The position numbers were made by a program, and so were the translations under genes. From Microvirga sp. ACRRW (GTDB lineage: Bacteria; Pseudomonadota; Alphaproteobacteria; Rhizobiales; Beijerinckiaceae), in contig NZ_JAKRNJ010000004.1 of assembly GCF_022346925.1 (NCBI RefSeq), positions 310,001 through 374,000 of the forward strand: a stretch of DNA of 64,000 bases. The letters run 5' to 3'. The notes beneath the pieces are model-generated. The model worked only from the letters and a program-made list of their open reading frames with translations. It was not told the DNA's origin and made no database searches. Positions 49,845-60,038 of the stretch are shown one piece after another. Within the stretch, counting starts at the first letter, position 1, and every line of letters starts with the position of its first letter.

Positions 49845-51142
49845 TCGAGGAATCTTCTACCAGTGACCTCTGGTTTGCCGCACTAGTCGTCATCTTCTGC
49901 CTTCTGCTCTCGGCCTTTTTCTCGGCGGGCGAGACGGCCTTCACGGGCGCCTCCCGCTCCCGCATGCTCATGCTGGAAAAGGGCGGCGACAAGCGGGCGC
50001 GCCTGGTGAACCGCCTCCTTGAGATCCGCGAGCGCTTCATCGGCACGGTTCTGATCGGCAACAACATCGTCAATATCGGCGTATCGGCCTTCGCCACCAG
50101 CGTGCTCGTCGCGATCTTCGGCGACGGCGGCGCGCTCTATGCCACCGCCATCATGTCGGTACTGGTGATCGTGTTCGCGGAAGTGATGCCGAAGACAGTC
50201 GCCATCTCTTCGCCCGACAGCGTCTCGCTCTTCCTCTCGCGGCCCATGTCCTGGGTCGTAGCGATCCTCGGCCCTCTAGCGATTGCCATCGAGCGCCTGG
50301 TGCGCCTGATGTTGCGCCCCTTCGGCATCAAGATCGGCGAGAACACGCCGATCCTCTCCGCATCGGAAGAAATTCGCGGCCAGGTCGATCTGCTGCACAA
50401 GGAAGGCGGCGTCGCGAAGGTTCAGCGCGACATGCTGGGCGGGCTTCTCGATCTCGAAGACCTCACCGTCTCGGAGGTCATGGTTCACCGCACGAAGATG
50501 CGCACCATCAATGCGGATCTCTCCTCCGAAGAAATCGTGCGCGAGGTTCTTTCCTCGCCCTATACGCGCATGCCGCTCTGGCGTGAGAGCCAGGAGAACA
50601 TCGTCGGCGTTCTTCACGCAAAGGATCTGCTGCGCGCGCTCGATGCGGTGGGCGGCGACGCGAGCAAGCTGAAGGTGGAAGCGATTGCGCTGGAGAGCTG
50701 GTTCGTGCCGGACACCACCTCGCTGCGCGATCAGCTGAGGGCGTTCCTCGCCAAGAAGACGCACTTCGCCCTGGTGGTGGATGAGTACGGCGAGGTGATG
50801 GGCCTCGTCACCCTCGAAGACATTCTCGAAGAGATCGTTGGCGACATCAAGGACGAGCACGATCTCTCCGTGCAGGGCGTACGTCCGCAGCCGAACGGCT
50901 CGGTGAACGTGGACGGCTCTGTTCCGGTTCGCGATCTCAACCGCGCCATGGACTGGAACCTGCCCGACGAGGAGGCGACCACCATCGCGGGCCTCGTCAT
51001 TCACGAGGCGCAGACGATCCCAGATACCGGACAGATCTTCACCTTCCACGGATGCCGCTTCCAGGTCCTGCGCAAGTCACGTAACCGCATCACGGCACTC
51101 AGGATCACGCCGCTTCAGCCTGCACGTCCTAAAGACAGCTAA
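49841..51142 (+). CDS. CNNM/CorC-HlyC family transporter-type protein
   Basis: 433 residues. A DUF21 (CNNM) membrane domain has three to four helices (LWFAALVVIFCLLLSAFFSAGETAFTG to VLVIVFAEVMPKT), then two CBS domains (about residues 210-330, with VMVHRTKMRTI and LVVDEYGEVMGLVTLEDILEEIVGDI), and a CorC_HlyC C-terminal domain. These proteins are linked to magnesium and cobalt efflux or homeostasis. It is the third gene of the aroK-aroB operon; whether the link is functional is not known. One base separates its stop from that of the next gene. Confidence 0.88.
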   Translation: MIEESSTSDLWFAALVVIFCLLLSAFFSAGETAFTGASRSRMLMLEKGGDKRARLVNRLLEIRERFIGTVLIGNNIVNIGVSAFATSVLVAIFGDGGALYATAIMSVLVIVFAEVMPKTVAISSPDSVSLFLSRPMSWVVAILGPLAIAIERLVRLMLRPFGIKIGENTPILSASEEIRGQVDLLHKEGGVAKVQRDMLGGLLDLEDLTVSEVMVHRTKMRTINADLSSEEIVREVLSSPYTRMPLWRESQENIVGVLHAKDLLRALDAVGGDASKLKVEAIALESWFVPDTTSLRDQLRAFLAKKTHFALVVDEYGEVMGLVTLEDILEEIVGDIKDEHDLSVQGVRPQPNGSVNVDGSVPVRDLNRAMDWNLPDEEATTIAGLVIHEAQTIPDTGQIFTFHGCRFQVLRKSRNRITALRITPLQPARPKDS

Positions 51143-51143
51143 T

Positions 51144-52034
51144 TCAGGCTTTCAGAAAATCGATCAGCGCCCGGTTGACGATTTCAGGCTCCTCGAGATG
51201 GACGAAATGCGTGCCATTCTCGATCCATACCGCGCGGCCGTCGTCGCACAGATCAAGGCTCGCTTCCGCCAATCCCTTCTCGAGATAGAAATCCTTGTTG
51301 CCCCAGATCACCATCGTCGGCACCGCGATGCGGAGATTCTCAATATGGGGTTTGCGGCGCATGGCGCGATACCAATTGATCATTCCTGTCATAGCGCCCG
51401 GCTTGCTCCAGGTCTTCTGATAGCGGTCGAGGTCCGATTGCGAGAAGATGCCCGGCCGGCCGCTGCGGATGTAAAGCTGCCGCATGAGAGCGAAGTTCTT
51501 CATGCGAAGGACCGCTTCGGGTAGCCAGGGGATCTGATAGAAGCCCATGTAGATGTTGCGCAGGAACTGCGTCGGGCTTTTCCGCCAGTAGGGAACCAGA
51601 ACCTGAGGATGGAAAGAATTGATGGCGACGAACCGCTCCACATGCTGCGGATAGCGTGATGCGATCCACCATCCCACGAGCCCTCCGAAATCATGTCCGA
51701 TGAGGATGAACTTCTCTCGCCCATAGGCTTTCGCGAGCCCCACGATGTCGGCTGCGAGCGTATCGAGATCGTAGGCCTTCAGGCCGATGGGCTTCTCGCT
51801 GAGATTGTAGCCTCGCTGATCCGGCGCGACGACGCGGAAGCCTGCCGCCGTCAAAGGCCCGATCTGCCGCCGCCATCCCCACCAGAAATCCCCGAAGCCA
51901 TGCAACAGTATGGCCAATGGCGCATGGGCTGGGCCAGCCTGAACATCGTGAAGCGTGATACCATTGGTAGCATGCTCGCCGGATGACATCTCCGGCAAGT
52001 TGAAAGAACTCTCTTCTAAGGAAATTGACGTCAT
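51144..52034 (-). CDS. Alpha/beta hydrolase, epoxide hydrolase-like
   Basis: 296 residues from ATG 52034; ATG 51986 is an alternative. The oxyanion motif is LLHGFGDFWWGWRRQI, the nucleophile elbow GHDFGGLVGW carries Asp rather than Ser, and the acid/His pair is in WGNKDFYLEKG and ENGTHFVHLEEP. Asp in the elbow with a WWGWR oxyanion segment points to the epoxide hydrolase / haloalkane dehalogenase branch. The substrate is unknown. There is no signal peptide. It is convergent with the CorC-like gene. Confidence 0.8.
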   Translation of the reverse strand: MTSISLEESSFNLPEMSSGEHATNGITLHDVQAGPAHAPLAILLHGFGDFWWGWRRQIGPLTAAGFRVVAPDQRGYNLSEKPIGLKAYDLDTLAADIVGLAKAYGREKFILIGHDFGGLVGWWIASRYPQHVERFVAINSFHPQVLVPYWRKSPTQFLRNIYMGFYQIPWLPEAVLRMKNFALMRQLYIRSGRPGIFSQSDLDRYQKTWSKPGAMTGMINWYRAMRRKPHIENLRIAVPTMVIWGNKDFYLEKGLAEASLDLCDDGRAVWIENGTHFVHLEEPEIVNRALIDFLKA

Positions 52035-52187
52035 GGGAACCCGCTTCGCGGAGACCCTATGCATTTGATACCGGACGCGCAAACGAATTAAGTGCTGCAA
52101 TTCGAAAGCAACAACGAAGCAGTTATTCTATTTCAGCTTAAGTGCGCCGCTTTGCGCAGGACATGAGAATTGACAAAGATTGCTGCC

Positions 52188-54014
52188 TTAGGTCCCGCTT
52201 GCTTCCAAGCGCTCGACTTCATGCGGTTGCACTTTGGGAGTTTGCGGTTTCGGCTCCTCCTCGGCTGCCATGAACTGCGCGCGGGCTAGTTCGGCAAAGC
52301 GCCCGCCTTTTGCCACGAGCTCCTCGAAAGTGCCTGTCTCAATCACGCGACCCTGATCGAAGACGAGAATGCGGTTGGCATTGCGGATGGTAGCAAGGCG
52401 ATGTGCGATTACGAATGTCGTTCGCCCCTTCATCACCTCATCCAAGGCCTTCTGCAGCTTCCGCTCGGTAGAAGCATCGAGCGCGCTCGTTGCCTCATCG
52501 AGAATGAGGATTGGCGGGTTTTTGAGGAGCGCTCGTGCGATGGAGAGACGCTGGCGCTCACCGCCCGAAAGCGAGCGGCCACGCTCGCCGATGACGGTGT
52601 CGAGTCCATCCGATTGTCGCGAAATGAACTCGATGGCCTGCGCGCGCTGCAAGGCTTCGATCATCTCGGCATCCGTGGCCTCGGGCTGGCCGACCTGCAA
52701 GTTCTCGCGAATGGTGCGGGCGAAAAGCATAGGCTCTTGAAAGACGACACCGATGTTGCGGCGAAGGGATGCGAGAGCAAGATCGCGTATATCGTCGCCA
52801 TCGATGCGGATGCAACCCGATTGCGGATCGAAGGCGCGATGCAGGAGACCAAGCGTGGTCGACTTGCCCGAGCCCGTAGCACCCACCAGCGCCACGTTCT
52901 CGCCAGGCTGGATCGTGAAGGAAACGTCCTGCACCGCGGAGCGCTTGCCGTCGTAGGAGAAGCTCACGTTGTCGAACACGACCTCGCCTTTGAATCGCTC
53001 CACCGATTTGGCGTTCGCGCGGTCATGAACGGCGGGCGTCGTATCGAGAATCTCGAAGAATTCCTGCAGCTTCGGCGCCTGCATGAACATCTGGTTGACG
53101 AAGCTCACCGCCTGTTCCAGGCGTCCGATCAGCATCGTCGCCATGCTCATGAATGTGACGATCTGACCGATGGTGGCAAGGCCGTTGAGATGCAGCCAGG
53201 TGCCGAGAAGGAAAATAGCGGTAACCGTGATGGTGGCAGACGCGCGCGATGCGACGGAGGCCAGCGCCCACCAGGACAGAACCGGGTTCTGCGCCTGCAG
53301 CAATTGCTGGATGATGACGCGCAGGGAACGGCTCTCGGCCTCGATGCGCGTGAAGGACTGGATGACCGGCACATTGCCGAGCGCATCCGACGCGTGCTCG
53401 GCAAGGCTCGAGTGATAGCGCTCGACGGAGCCCTGCAGGGTTTCCGTCTTGCGAAGCACGATGGCGGTGAGCACCGCGAACACGCCCACGAGAACCAGGA
53501 GGAGAAGGCCGAGACGCCAGTTCAGGAAGACTGTGAGCGGCAGAAGCACTACGAGCGCGATCAGCGCCGACAGATGCTCGCGAAAGAAGCCAAGCCAGAG
53601 CCAGGACATGCCGCCCGAGCCTTCCAGCATCACTTTCAGCACGCGGCCTGAATGTGTGGAAGTGTGAAAGGCGAGTGGAAGTTCGAGCACGTGCTCGAAG
53701 TAATTGGCGACGACGGCAAGCCTGCGCCGATGAGCGAGGCGATCCGCATGAAGCGCCACCAGAGCACCCGCGCCGATGGAAAAGAGACCGAAGGCGACCC
53801 AAGCCGCGATCAGAGGCAGGAGCACCGTGAACGTGACCGGAGCCGAGCCCGGAATCTGCGCGCGCGTGAGAACGTCGATGATGCGGCCAAACAGGATCGG
53901 CTCGGCAAATGCGGAAATTGCCAGTGCAATATTCGCCAGAGCCAAAAGAGCGCCAACCCTCAGGTCCGACCCGAGTTGGCTCAGAACGCGGATGTAAAGC
54001 CTGATCAGCCGCAT
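52188..54014 (-). CDS. ndvA: Cyclic beta-1,2-glucan ABC exporter, NdvA/ChvA type
   Basis: 608 residues in the half-transporter layout: six membrane helices to about residue 320 (starting [10 protein letters not shown] and [10 protein letters not shown]), then the ABC domain with Walker [15 protein letters not shown]-loop [10 protein letters not shown], signature [16 protein letters not shown], Walker [13 protein letters not shown] and H-switch IAHRL. The [14 protein letters not shown] opening is shared with NdvA/ChvA. In rhizobia this protein exports cyclic beta-1,2-glucan to the periplasm for osmotic adaptation and host interaction. No cyclic glucan synthase (NdvB) is in the window, so the glucan substrate is inferred from similarity. 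Confidence 0.85.
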   Translation of the reverse strand: MRLIRLYIRVLSQLGSDLRVGALLALANIALAISAFAEPILFGRIIDVLTRAQIPGSAPVTFTVLLPLIAAWVAFGLFSIGAGALVALHADRLAHRRRLAVVANYFEHVLELPLAFHTSTHSGRVLKVMLEGSGGMSWLWLGFFREHLSALIALVVLLPLTVFLNWRLGLLLLVLVGVFAVLTAIVLRKTETLQGSVERYHSSLAEHASDALGNVPVIQSFTRIEAESRSLRVIIQQLLQAQNPVLSWWALASVASRASATITVTAIFLLGTWLHLNGLATIGQIVTFMSMATMLIGRLEQAVSFVNQMFMQAPKLQEFFEILDTTPAVHDRANAKSVERFKGEVVFDNVSFSYDGKRSAVQDVSFTIQPGENVALVGATGSGKSTTLGLLHRAFDPQSGCIRIDGDDIRDLALASLRRNIGVVFQEPMLFARTIRENLQVGQPEATDAEMIEALQRAQAIEFISRQSDGLDTVIGERGRSLSGGERQRLSIARALLKNPPILILDEATSALDASTERKLQKALDEVMKGRTTFVIAHRLATIRNANRILVFDQGRVIETGTFEELVAKGGRFAELARAQFMAAEEEPKPQTPKVQPHEVERLEASGT

Positions 54015-54117
54015 GGGATCACCCTGCCAGCGCGAAGCTTACGGGAAAACTCCGCTCTCGATGGAGAGTTTCGTAATCCTGTTCGCCCGAAATGCCAATG
54101 CCGAAGCGCATAAAGCC

Positions 54118-56094
54118 TCATACCTCGCTGGGCTTATGGTTATGCCCCTTCTTGAACCGCTTGCGAAAGCTGCCGATCCATTTCCGTCGCGGACGAGGAA
54201 TATATTGGAGGCGGGGCTTGGGTAAAAGAATCGCCCCCTCCTCGGTCTTGCGGATGTGAAGCGTACGCGTGTGAAACTCCTCCAGGCCGGGCCTGTGCCC
54301 GATGGACATCACCGTTGCGCCCTTCAGCTCATCGTCGAACAGCGAGAGCATGGAGGCTTGGTTTTCCTCGTCGAGGGCAGAGGTCGCCTCGTCCATGAAC
54401 ACCCAGCGCGGCTTGTGCAGAATAACGCGCGCGAAAGCGACACGCTGCTGCTGGCCGAGCGACATGGTCTTATCCCAGCGCTCGTGCTTGTCGAGCATGT
54501 CCACGAATTCGTTCAAGCCGCAGCGCTCCAGCGCCGCGCGGATCTCGGCATCGTCGAACGTGTCGGGCGATGCGGGATAGCTGATTGCTGCCCGCAATGT
54601 TCCGAGGGGCAGATAGGGCCGCTGCGGCAGAAACATCATCTCGTGACCGGGCGGCAGGCGGATCCTGCCGGAGCCCCAGGGCCAGAGTTCCGAGATGGCC
54701 CGGAACAAGGTGCTCTTTCCGGCTCCGGATTCGCCCATGATCAGCACGCGCTCGCCCGGCTTGATCTCCGCCGTCGCATCTTCGATGAGAATGCTGCCGT
54801 CGCTCAAGGCGATGGACAGTCCCTCGAAGCTGAGCCAGCCTTGCGGGTGCGGCGCGATGTCGATCTTGCCGTTCTGAATCGTCACTTCTTCAAGATCGAT
54901 GGCCGCCTGGCGGAACGTGGCGACGCGCAGCACGGCTGAACGCCAATCGGCGATCTTCGGGAAGTTATCCACGAAGTAGCGCAGGGCCGCCTGCACCTGA
55001 TTGAAGGCACCGACCACCATCATCATGCCGCCGAAGGACAAGCGTCCGCTGAAATAGCCAGGCGCAGCAGCTAAGATCGGCACGACGATCGCAAGCCAAC
55101 CGTAACCAGACGTAATCCAGGTCAGGCGGGCAAGTGCCCCCGACAAGCGCCGCGTCGACTTGAGCACCGCCTCCACGAACTCGTCGAGATTGCGCCGCTC
55201 GTCGTCCTCGCCGTTGTAAAGGGAAACACTTTCTGCGCTCTCGTTGACGCGTACGAGCGCGAAGCGCAGATCCGCCTCGCGGGCATAGCGTTGCGTGTTG
55301 AGCCGGATCAACGGGCGGCCGACGAGCCAGGTGAGACCGGAGCCGATGCCTGCATAGCCGATGGCAACCCACACCATGTAGCCGGGGATCGTGATCTCTC
55401 GTCCGTTGATCGTGAAGGTCGTGTCGCCTGAGAGAGTCCACAGAACGCCGATAAAGCTGACGAGCAGGAGGAAGGCCTGCAGCATGCCGACGCCCAGCTC
55501 CGTCGAGAGCTCGGAGAAGAGACGGCAATCCTCCTGCAGACGCTGGTCGGGCTGTTTGCTGTTCTCTCCCATGAAGCCGAGCTGATAGGCGTGGTTGGGC
55601 CTCAGCCAGAGATCGAGCAGAACTTGCGTCAGGCGCTGCCGCAGGCGGATCTTGAGCCGCTCCTGCAACCATGTCTGCGCCACGACGAAGGCAAGCAATG
55701 CGGCAACGATGACGCCGAAGACGAGAAGCTGATGAAAGAAGGTCGAGGTATCGCGCTTCTCCACTGCATCGAAGAAGGCGCCGTTCCATTGATTCAGCCG
55801 AACCTGGCCCACCATGTTGCCAATGAGCACGACGACAATGGCGATGCCCAACCGCGTCATCGGCCAGCCCTTGCCGCCCCGGTACATGTCCCGGAACAGC
55901 AGAAACAGCTCCCGCCCGATGCTGGGTGCTATTTCAGGAGCAGGCTCCGGCGGCCGATGGCCCTGCTGATGCGCGGCGGCATGGTCCGCTTCCTTCGCGA
56001 GCGTATTGTCCTGTCCGGGCCCGACATCGTGTTCGCTCCCCGTTGCGGGAGGCGGAGGCATTTGTTTACCCAACTTGGGATCGAAGTCCGGCAT
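54118..56094 (-). CDS. SbmA/BacA/YddA-type ABC transporter (permease-ATPase fusion)
   Basis: 658 residues. The N-terminal 60 residues are Pro/Gln/His-rich. The SbmA-like permease (about 60-400) contains NQWNGAFFDAVEKRD, LRQRLTQVLLDLWLRPNHAYQLG and SGALARLTWITSGYGW; the ABC domain has Walker A GESGAGKSTLFRA, the variant signature MSLGQQQRVAFAR (SLGQQQ instead of LSGGQ) and Walker [13 protein letters not shown]. This group handles peptides, lipids or cobalamin-like compounds and in rhizobia BacA affects symbiosis and very-long-chain fatty acids. It is 103 bp upstream of ndvA on the same strand. Confidence 0.85.
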   Translation of the reverse strand: MPDFDPKLGKQMPPPPATGSEHDVGPGQDNTLAKEADHAAAHQQGHRPPEPAPEIAPSIGRELFLLFRDMYRGGKGWPMTRLGIAIVVVLIGNMVGQVRLNQWNGAFFDAVEKRDTSTFFHQLLVFGVIVAALLAFVVAQTWLQERLKIRLRQRLTQVLLDLWLRPNHAYQLGFMGENSKQPDQRLQEDCRLFSELSTELGVGMLQAFLLLVSFIGVLWTLSGDTTFTINGREITIPGYMVWVAIGYAGIGSGLTWLVGRPLIRLNTQRYAREADLRFALVRVNESAESVSLYNGEDDERRNLDEFVEAVLKSTRRLSGALARLTWITSGYGWLAIVVPILAAAPGYFSGRLSFGGMMMVVGAFNQVQAALRYFVDNFPKIADWRSAVLRVATFRQAAIDLEEVTIQNGKIDIAPHPQGWLSFEGLSIALSDGSILIEDATAEIKPGERVLIMGESGAGKSTLFRAISELWPWGSGRIRLPPGHEMMFLPQRPYLPLGTLRAAISYPASPDTFDDAEIRAALERCGLNEFVDMLDKHERWDKTMSLGQQQRVAFARVILHKPRWVFMDEATSALDEENQASMLSLFDDELKGATVMSIGHRPGLEEFHTRTLHIRKTEEGAILLPKPRLQYIPRPRRKWIGSFRKRFKKGHNHKPSEV

Positions 56095-56197
56095 GGTCTT
56101 TCAAAGCACGCTCTTACAACGCCACCACTGACGCTGATGTTAAAGAGCTACGCTTCGGTTTAGGTTCCAGGCCTTTGTAAAGCTGGGAAAATTTGGC

Positions 56198-56692
56198 TCA
56201 AGGCTTCGCCGCGACGGCCAGAACCCAATAGACTTTGTATTTGGAATTCGGCGTATAGGCCGTGGCGATGCCGATCCGCGCCGCTTTTGGATCGAGCAGC
56301 ACCCGGTTGTGCTGGGGACTTTCCCGCCAGCCGGAGAAGGCTTCCGCAAGAGTGTGATAGCCTGCCGAGAGATTGACCGCCGGAGCATTGAAGCCCGCCG
56401 TGAACAACCGGCTCTTGAACGCATCGGCGGAACTTGGCTTGTCCGCCGCCGCCATGGCATTGGCCTCGGCTTGCGCCGCCGCCTGCAGATCCGGATCGAG
56501 CGTCAGGGAGCCCAAGCCGTTGTTGCGGCGATAGGCGCCGATCATGTCGCGCGCCATGACCGCATCCACCACGGCACTGGGATTGGCCATGGAAGCATAG
56601 AAGCTCGGAATCTGGGTGCTTGCTTGACGCTGATCGGACTGGCATCCCGCCAGCACGAGCGCCCCAAGGCTTAAACAGAGAAGGCTTTTCAT
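56198..56692 (-). CDS. CAP/SCP domain lipoprotein
   Basis: 164 residues with a lipoprotein signal ending in the lipobox LVLAGC. The CAP domain has NGLGSLTLDPDLQAAAQAEANAM and, later, SPQHNRVLLDPKAARIGIATAY, a cysteine-rich-secretory-protein type fold with a partial histidine set. Bacterial CAP lipoproteins often act in envelope integrity, but their activity is unclear. Its ATG overlaps the stop of the large MscS gene upstream by 4 bp, so the two are an operon. Confidence 0.85.
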   Translation of the reverse strand: MKSLLCLSLGALVLAGCQSDQRQASTQIPSFYASMANPSAVVDAVMARDMIGAYRRNNGLGSLTLDPDLQAAAQAEANAMAAADKPSSADAFKSRLFTAGFNAPAVNLSAGYHTLAEAFSGWRESPQHNRVLLDPKAARIGIATAYTPNSKYKVYWVLAVAAKP

Positions 56693-59256
56693 GCCCGCGA
56701 TTTATCCTTGAGAAGGGTTAAGGTTTCCTCCTCATTCCCGTCCTTCCCGGATTCATCGGGCTTGGGCTCCTCATCTTCCTCGGGCTCGGGCGCACTCGGC
56801 GCCGGCATGCCGATGCCGGCCTTGCGGAGGCCTCGGAAGATCTCGAAATAGATGTCGCTCGACACACGGCCCGCCGCATCGATGTCGTCCACGAAGCAGA
56901 TGAGATCGAAGTCGATGGTGTTCTCCGTCGCCTTTTTGAACAGGACACGCGGATTGGGTTCCGTCATGACCTCGCGGTGAGCGAGTGCCGCAGTCCTCAT
57001 AATCTCCGCCACCTGATCGGGATCGGAGGCGCGGGGTACGGGAATTGTCACGAGCACGCGCCCGACGCGGTCGTTGCGGACGCGGTTGCGGACGACGCCG
57101 GAAATCAGGTTCGAGTTCGGAACGATGAGCGTCGCGCGGTCCCCGGTCTGAATTTCCGTGGACCTCACGTTGATCCGCCGCACATAGCCTTCCGCGTCGC
57201 CCACGACGACGAGATCGCCCACGCGGATCGGGCGCTCCCACAACAGGATGAGGCCTGAGATGAAGTTGTTGACGATGGATTGCAGGCCGAAACCGATACC
57301 CACCGACAGGGCACCGGCGACGATGGTCACGCGTTCCAGGCTCAGGCCCAGATAGGTGAACGCGAGAACGCCCGCCGTGATGATGCCCACATAGCCCGCC
57401 GCCGTACGGATCGAGTTGCGAAGGCCCGCATCGAGATCGGTTGCCGGCAGGAAGGTGTTGTCGAGCCAACGCTGGATGATGCGCGTGACCGTGAAACCGG
57501 CACCGAAGAGCAATGCCGCGATCAGGATCGACGACAGGGAGATCGTGAGATCGCCGACATTGAAGCCGAAGAACAGCGCCCGCAGCGAGCCCATCACATC
57601 CGTGGATTCGATTCCCCAGGGCAGCAGGACCATGAGGATGGCGATGACGATCAGCGCGAGCCGCGCAACGCCGCTCGCCAGCACGCCGATCTGCTCCAGG
57701 GAGCGGCGGCGAATGCCTGTGTTCGCCTGTAGCGTCGTCACCAGCTTGCTCTGGCCGCGCAGGGACCCGGCAATGAACTCGTCCGCCAGTGTGATGCAGA
57801 GAATAAGCATCGCGATGACCAGCGAAATCGAGATCGCCTGACCGACCACGAAAGAGGCGAGAGCTGTGTAGCCACTGATCACGCTGCCGATCACGACGGC
57901 AACGGTGAACCATCCGATGCTGCGCACCGGCCCGCCGATATCGACATCTTGCGCCACATAAGGACCAAGGCAGTTCTCGTCCTGGTTCTCGCTCGTCGCG
58001 AAGCGGCGCAGCAATTCCGCGAAGATGAGCGCCATGGCCAGCGCGAAAACGGCTCTGGTGATCACCGTGATGGGAAGAACGGCGGCAACGGCCTTGTTGA
58101 AAGTTTCGATCACCTTCTCAACGATCGCCACCGTCGCGAGCGTGACAGAGAAGCCCATGATGCGCGTGGCCGACACATCGCGCACCGGGATCAGGCGCCA
58201 GGACGTATGGCCGGGCGCGAGAATGGCATCGATGAGCGCGCGCACGAAGGCGATGAAGGCCAAGCCGCCAAGCAGCGCTTTCATGACCTCTTCCAGACGG
58301 GGCGGAACGAGATCCGCCGAGTCGAACGCAATCCAGACGATCCAACTTCCCGCGATGGCGGGCCCTGCCCCGAGCACGAGAACGCCGACGGCGGCCATCA
58401 GGCGGTTGCGCCGGGACGGATCGGCGATCGCGGGATCGCGCCGTACGAGACGGGGCGCAATGGAACGGCGGCTGACATAAAGCGCCACGGCGGCACCGAT
58501 GGCGAGGCCGAGCAGCAGCAGCACGCCGAGCGTTGCGGTGCGCTGCATCTGCTCGAGAGCATCCGTCAGCACGATCCGCTGGGCTCTCAGCTCGCTCGGA
58601 ATGGCCTGGATGACGCTCATCCAGAGATTGGGACTTAAGATCCCGTCTCCCCGCTCGAACAGGGCACGCGCGAAACCAGTGCGGCGCAAATCGCCGATCT
58701 GGGCGCTCAACTGTTCGGCCTGGACCAGCAAGGCACGCCCGAGGCGTTGCGTCTCGTCGAGTTCGGCAACGGCCGCCTCGCGATCCGCGCGATCCTTAGC
58801 CACATCGGCGCTTTCCTCGGGCTGACCGCTTGCGGGCTTCGGGCCGAGTTGGGAGAGGCGCTGGCGGCTTGCTTCCAGCTTCGGCGTCTGCTCGTCGATA
58901 ACGACACGGATTTCAGCGATGATGGGCTCGATCTGCTGGCGCAGATTCTGCAGCTCCACATCGGACTGCGAGCGGCCTTGCAGCGCCAGCTCCTTCTGGT
59001 CGAGATCGGCCTTGAAGCCATCGAGCTTGGCGCGAGCCGCCTTCGTTTCCGCCGAGACCGCCATGGCGGGAGCATCCTGGGCCGCAGGCGGCGCTGGCTG
59101 CTGAGGCGCGGGAGCTTGTGGCACAGGAGCCTGGGGAGCAGGCGCTTGAGCCCGAGGTGCCGTCTGCGCCTGCTGGGCCAGAGCAAAGCCGCCCGAAGCA
59201 AGGCTGCATGCAACAATCGCGGCGCTCAGGAGCCGCTTCAGTCCAATCCCGGTCAT
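56689..59256 (-). CDS. Large mechanosensitive channel protein (MscS C-terminus, DUF3772-type N-terminus)
   Basis: 855 residues. A signal peptide (cut after FALAQ) leads to a Pro/Ala/Gln linker and a long periplasmic coiled-coil region (about residues 75-200, ELALQGRSQSDVELQNLRQQIEPI). Eleven or so membrane helices follow. The MscS pore-lining and beta domain is at the C-terminus: SVGIGFGLQSIVNNFISGLILLWERPIRVGDLV, ending with ENTIDFDLICFVDD. Large proteins with this layout protect against hypo-osmotic shock. It continues as an operon into the CAP lipoprotein. With ndvA next door, the region has an osmotic theme. Confidence 0.9.
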   Translation of the reverse strand: MTGIGLKRLLSAAIVACSLASGGFALAQQAQTAPRAQAPAPQAPVPQAPAPQQPAPPAAQDAPAMAVSAETKAARAKLDGFKADLDQKELALQGRSQSDVELQNLRQQIEPIIAEIRVVIDEQTPKLEASRQRLSQLGPKPASGQPEESADVAKDRADREAAVAELDETQRLGRALLVQAEQLSAQIGDLRRTGFARALFERGDGILSPNLWMSVIQAIPSELRAQRIVLTDALEQMQRTATLGVLLLLGLAIGAAVALYVSRRSIAPRLVRRDPAIADPSRRNRLMAAVGVLVLGAGPAIAGSWIVWIAFDSADLVPPRLEEVMKALLGGLAFIAFVRALIDAILAPGHTSWRLIPVRDVSATRIMGFSVTLATVAIVEKVIETFNKAVAAVLPITVITRAVFALAMALIFAELLRRFATSENQDENCLGPYVAQDVDIGGPVRSIGWFTVAVVIGSVISGYTALASFVVGQAISISLVIAMLILCITLADEFIAGSLRGQSKLVTTLQANTGIRRRSLEQIGVLASGVARLALIVIAILMVLLPWGIESTDVMGSLRALFFGFNVGDLTISLSSILIAALLFGAGFTVTRIIQRWLDNTFLPATDLDAGLRNSIRTAAGYVGIITAGVLAFTYLGLSLERVTIVAGALSVGIGFGLQSIVNNFISGLILLWERPIRVGDLVVVGDAEGYVRRINVRSTEIQTGDRATLIVPNSNLISGVVRNRVRNDRVGRVLVTIPVPRASDPDQVAEIMRTAALAHREVMTEPNPRVLFKKATENTIDFDLICFVDDIDAAGRVSSDIYFEIFRGLRKAGIGMPAPSAPEPEEDEEPKPDESGKDGNEEETLTLLKDKSRA

Positions 59257-59344
59257 TCAGTCCGCCTTATCGCATTCCCTTACGGGCTGGTTCTTTCGCG
59301 AATCAATAAGGCGAAAACTCGCCGCCGAGCTGTCGAAGTGCAAC

Positions 59345-59377
59345 AAAAAAGCCTGGATGGCTGGCTGTCATCCAGGC
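59345..59377 (-). terminator. Intrinsic terminator of the small membrane protein gene
   Basis: On the minus strand GCCTGGATG (59377-59369) pairs with CATCCAGGC (59359-59351), followed by a run of six Ts (59350-59345). Confidence 0.9.
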
Positions 59378-59398
59378 CTTCTCGAAGAATTTAGTCTC

Positions 59399-59686
59399 CT
59401 AGCGCTGTGCCGGCTGGTTCGCCGAAGGTTGCGCGTCGGGAGCCGGGTAGGCCGGATTGGCCGGCGAGGTCCGATCCGTGGGATTGGCGGAAGAGCCGGA
59501 GGTCGACCCCGTCGTGGCCGAGCGGGCGGCGTCCGTGCCGGGATCATCGGGCGAGGTCGAGCCGACCCAGATCAGGTATCCGCCGACTGCCACGGCGAGC
59601 AGGAGCAGAGAGCCGATCAGGACACCCAGAACCGGGCGGCCGGAGGGACCTTGTCGGGCGCGATCGTCGGGAACTTGTTGAACCAT
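59399..59686 (-). CDS. Small single-pass membrane protein
   Basis: 95 residues, MVQQVPDDRARQGPSGRP then one helix (VLGVLIGSLLLLAVAVGGYLIWV) and a 50-residue Ser/Thr/Asn/Pro-rich tail, probably periplasmic and disordered. A terminator follows at once. Base composition matches the genome. No known family is recognised. Confidence 0.6.
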   Translation of the reverse strand: MVQQVPDDRARQGPSGRPVLGVLIGSLLLLAVAVGGYLIWVGSTSPDDPGTDAARSATTGSTSGSSANPTDRTSPANPAYPAPDAQPSANQPAQR

Positions 59687-60038
59687 CTCAAGCCTCTTGT
59701 TGGAAAGACGATATGTTAAGGCGAGCGGCAGGGCTCGGCGTTATCAGGGCAACGCCGGTGACCTAGGGCGGTTCCTGCCAAGTTTTCCTCTCATGTTTTC
59801 CTGTCAAGCTTCGATGAGGAAGCACGTTCGGATCGCGTTTGCCCCTTGGATCAAATGTAGCTTTGCGCCGTTGTTCACGACGGGCCAGTAACAATGTCAG
59901 GGTCGAAGGCTGATGGTTCCGCCAGATATGAGAAGCATCGATTGTCGCACCCCCGGGCAAGGCTTTCGTCTTCCGGCGCACAGCCATTTTTTCGCCGCCT
60001 TGCGCGCCCTTGGGTAATCTCTGATTCAAGGAGAAAAC
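59687..60038. promoter_or_regulatory. Divergent spacer upstream of the GH2 gene
   Basis: No gene is visible in these 352 bp between the small membrane protein and the glycosidase. A long AT-containing stretch (59775-59890) interrupts the GC-rich background. AAGGAG at 60028-60033 is the ribosome site of the GH2 gene (spacing 5). No promoter could be chosen with confidence. Confidence 0.4.
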
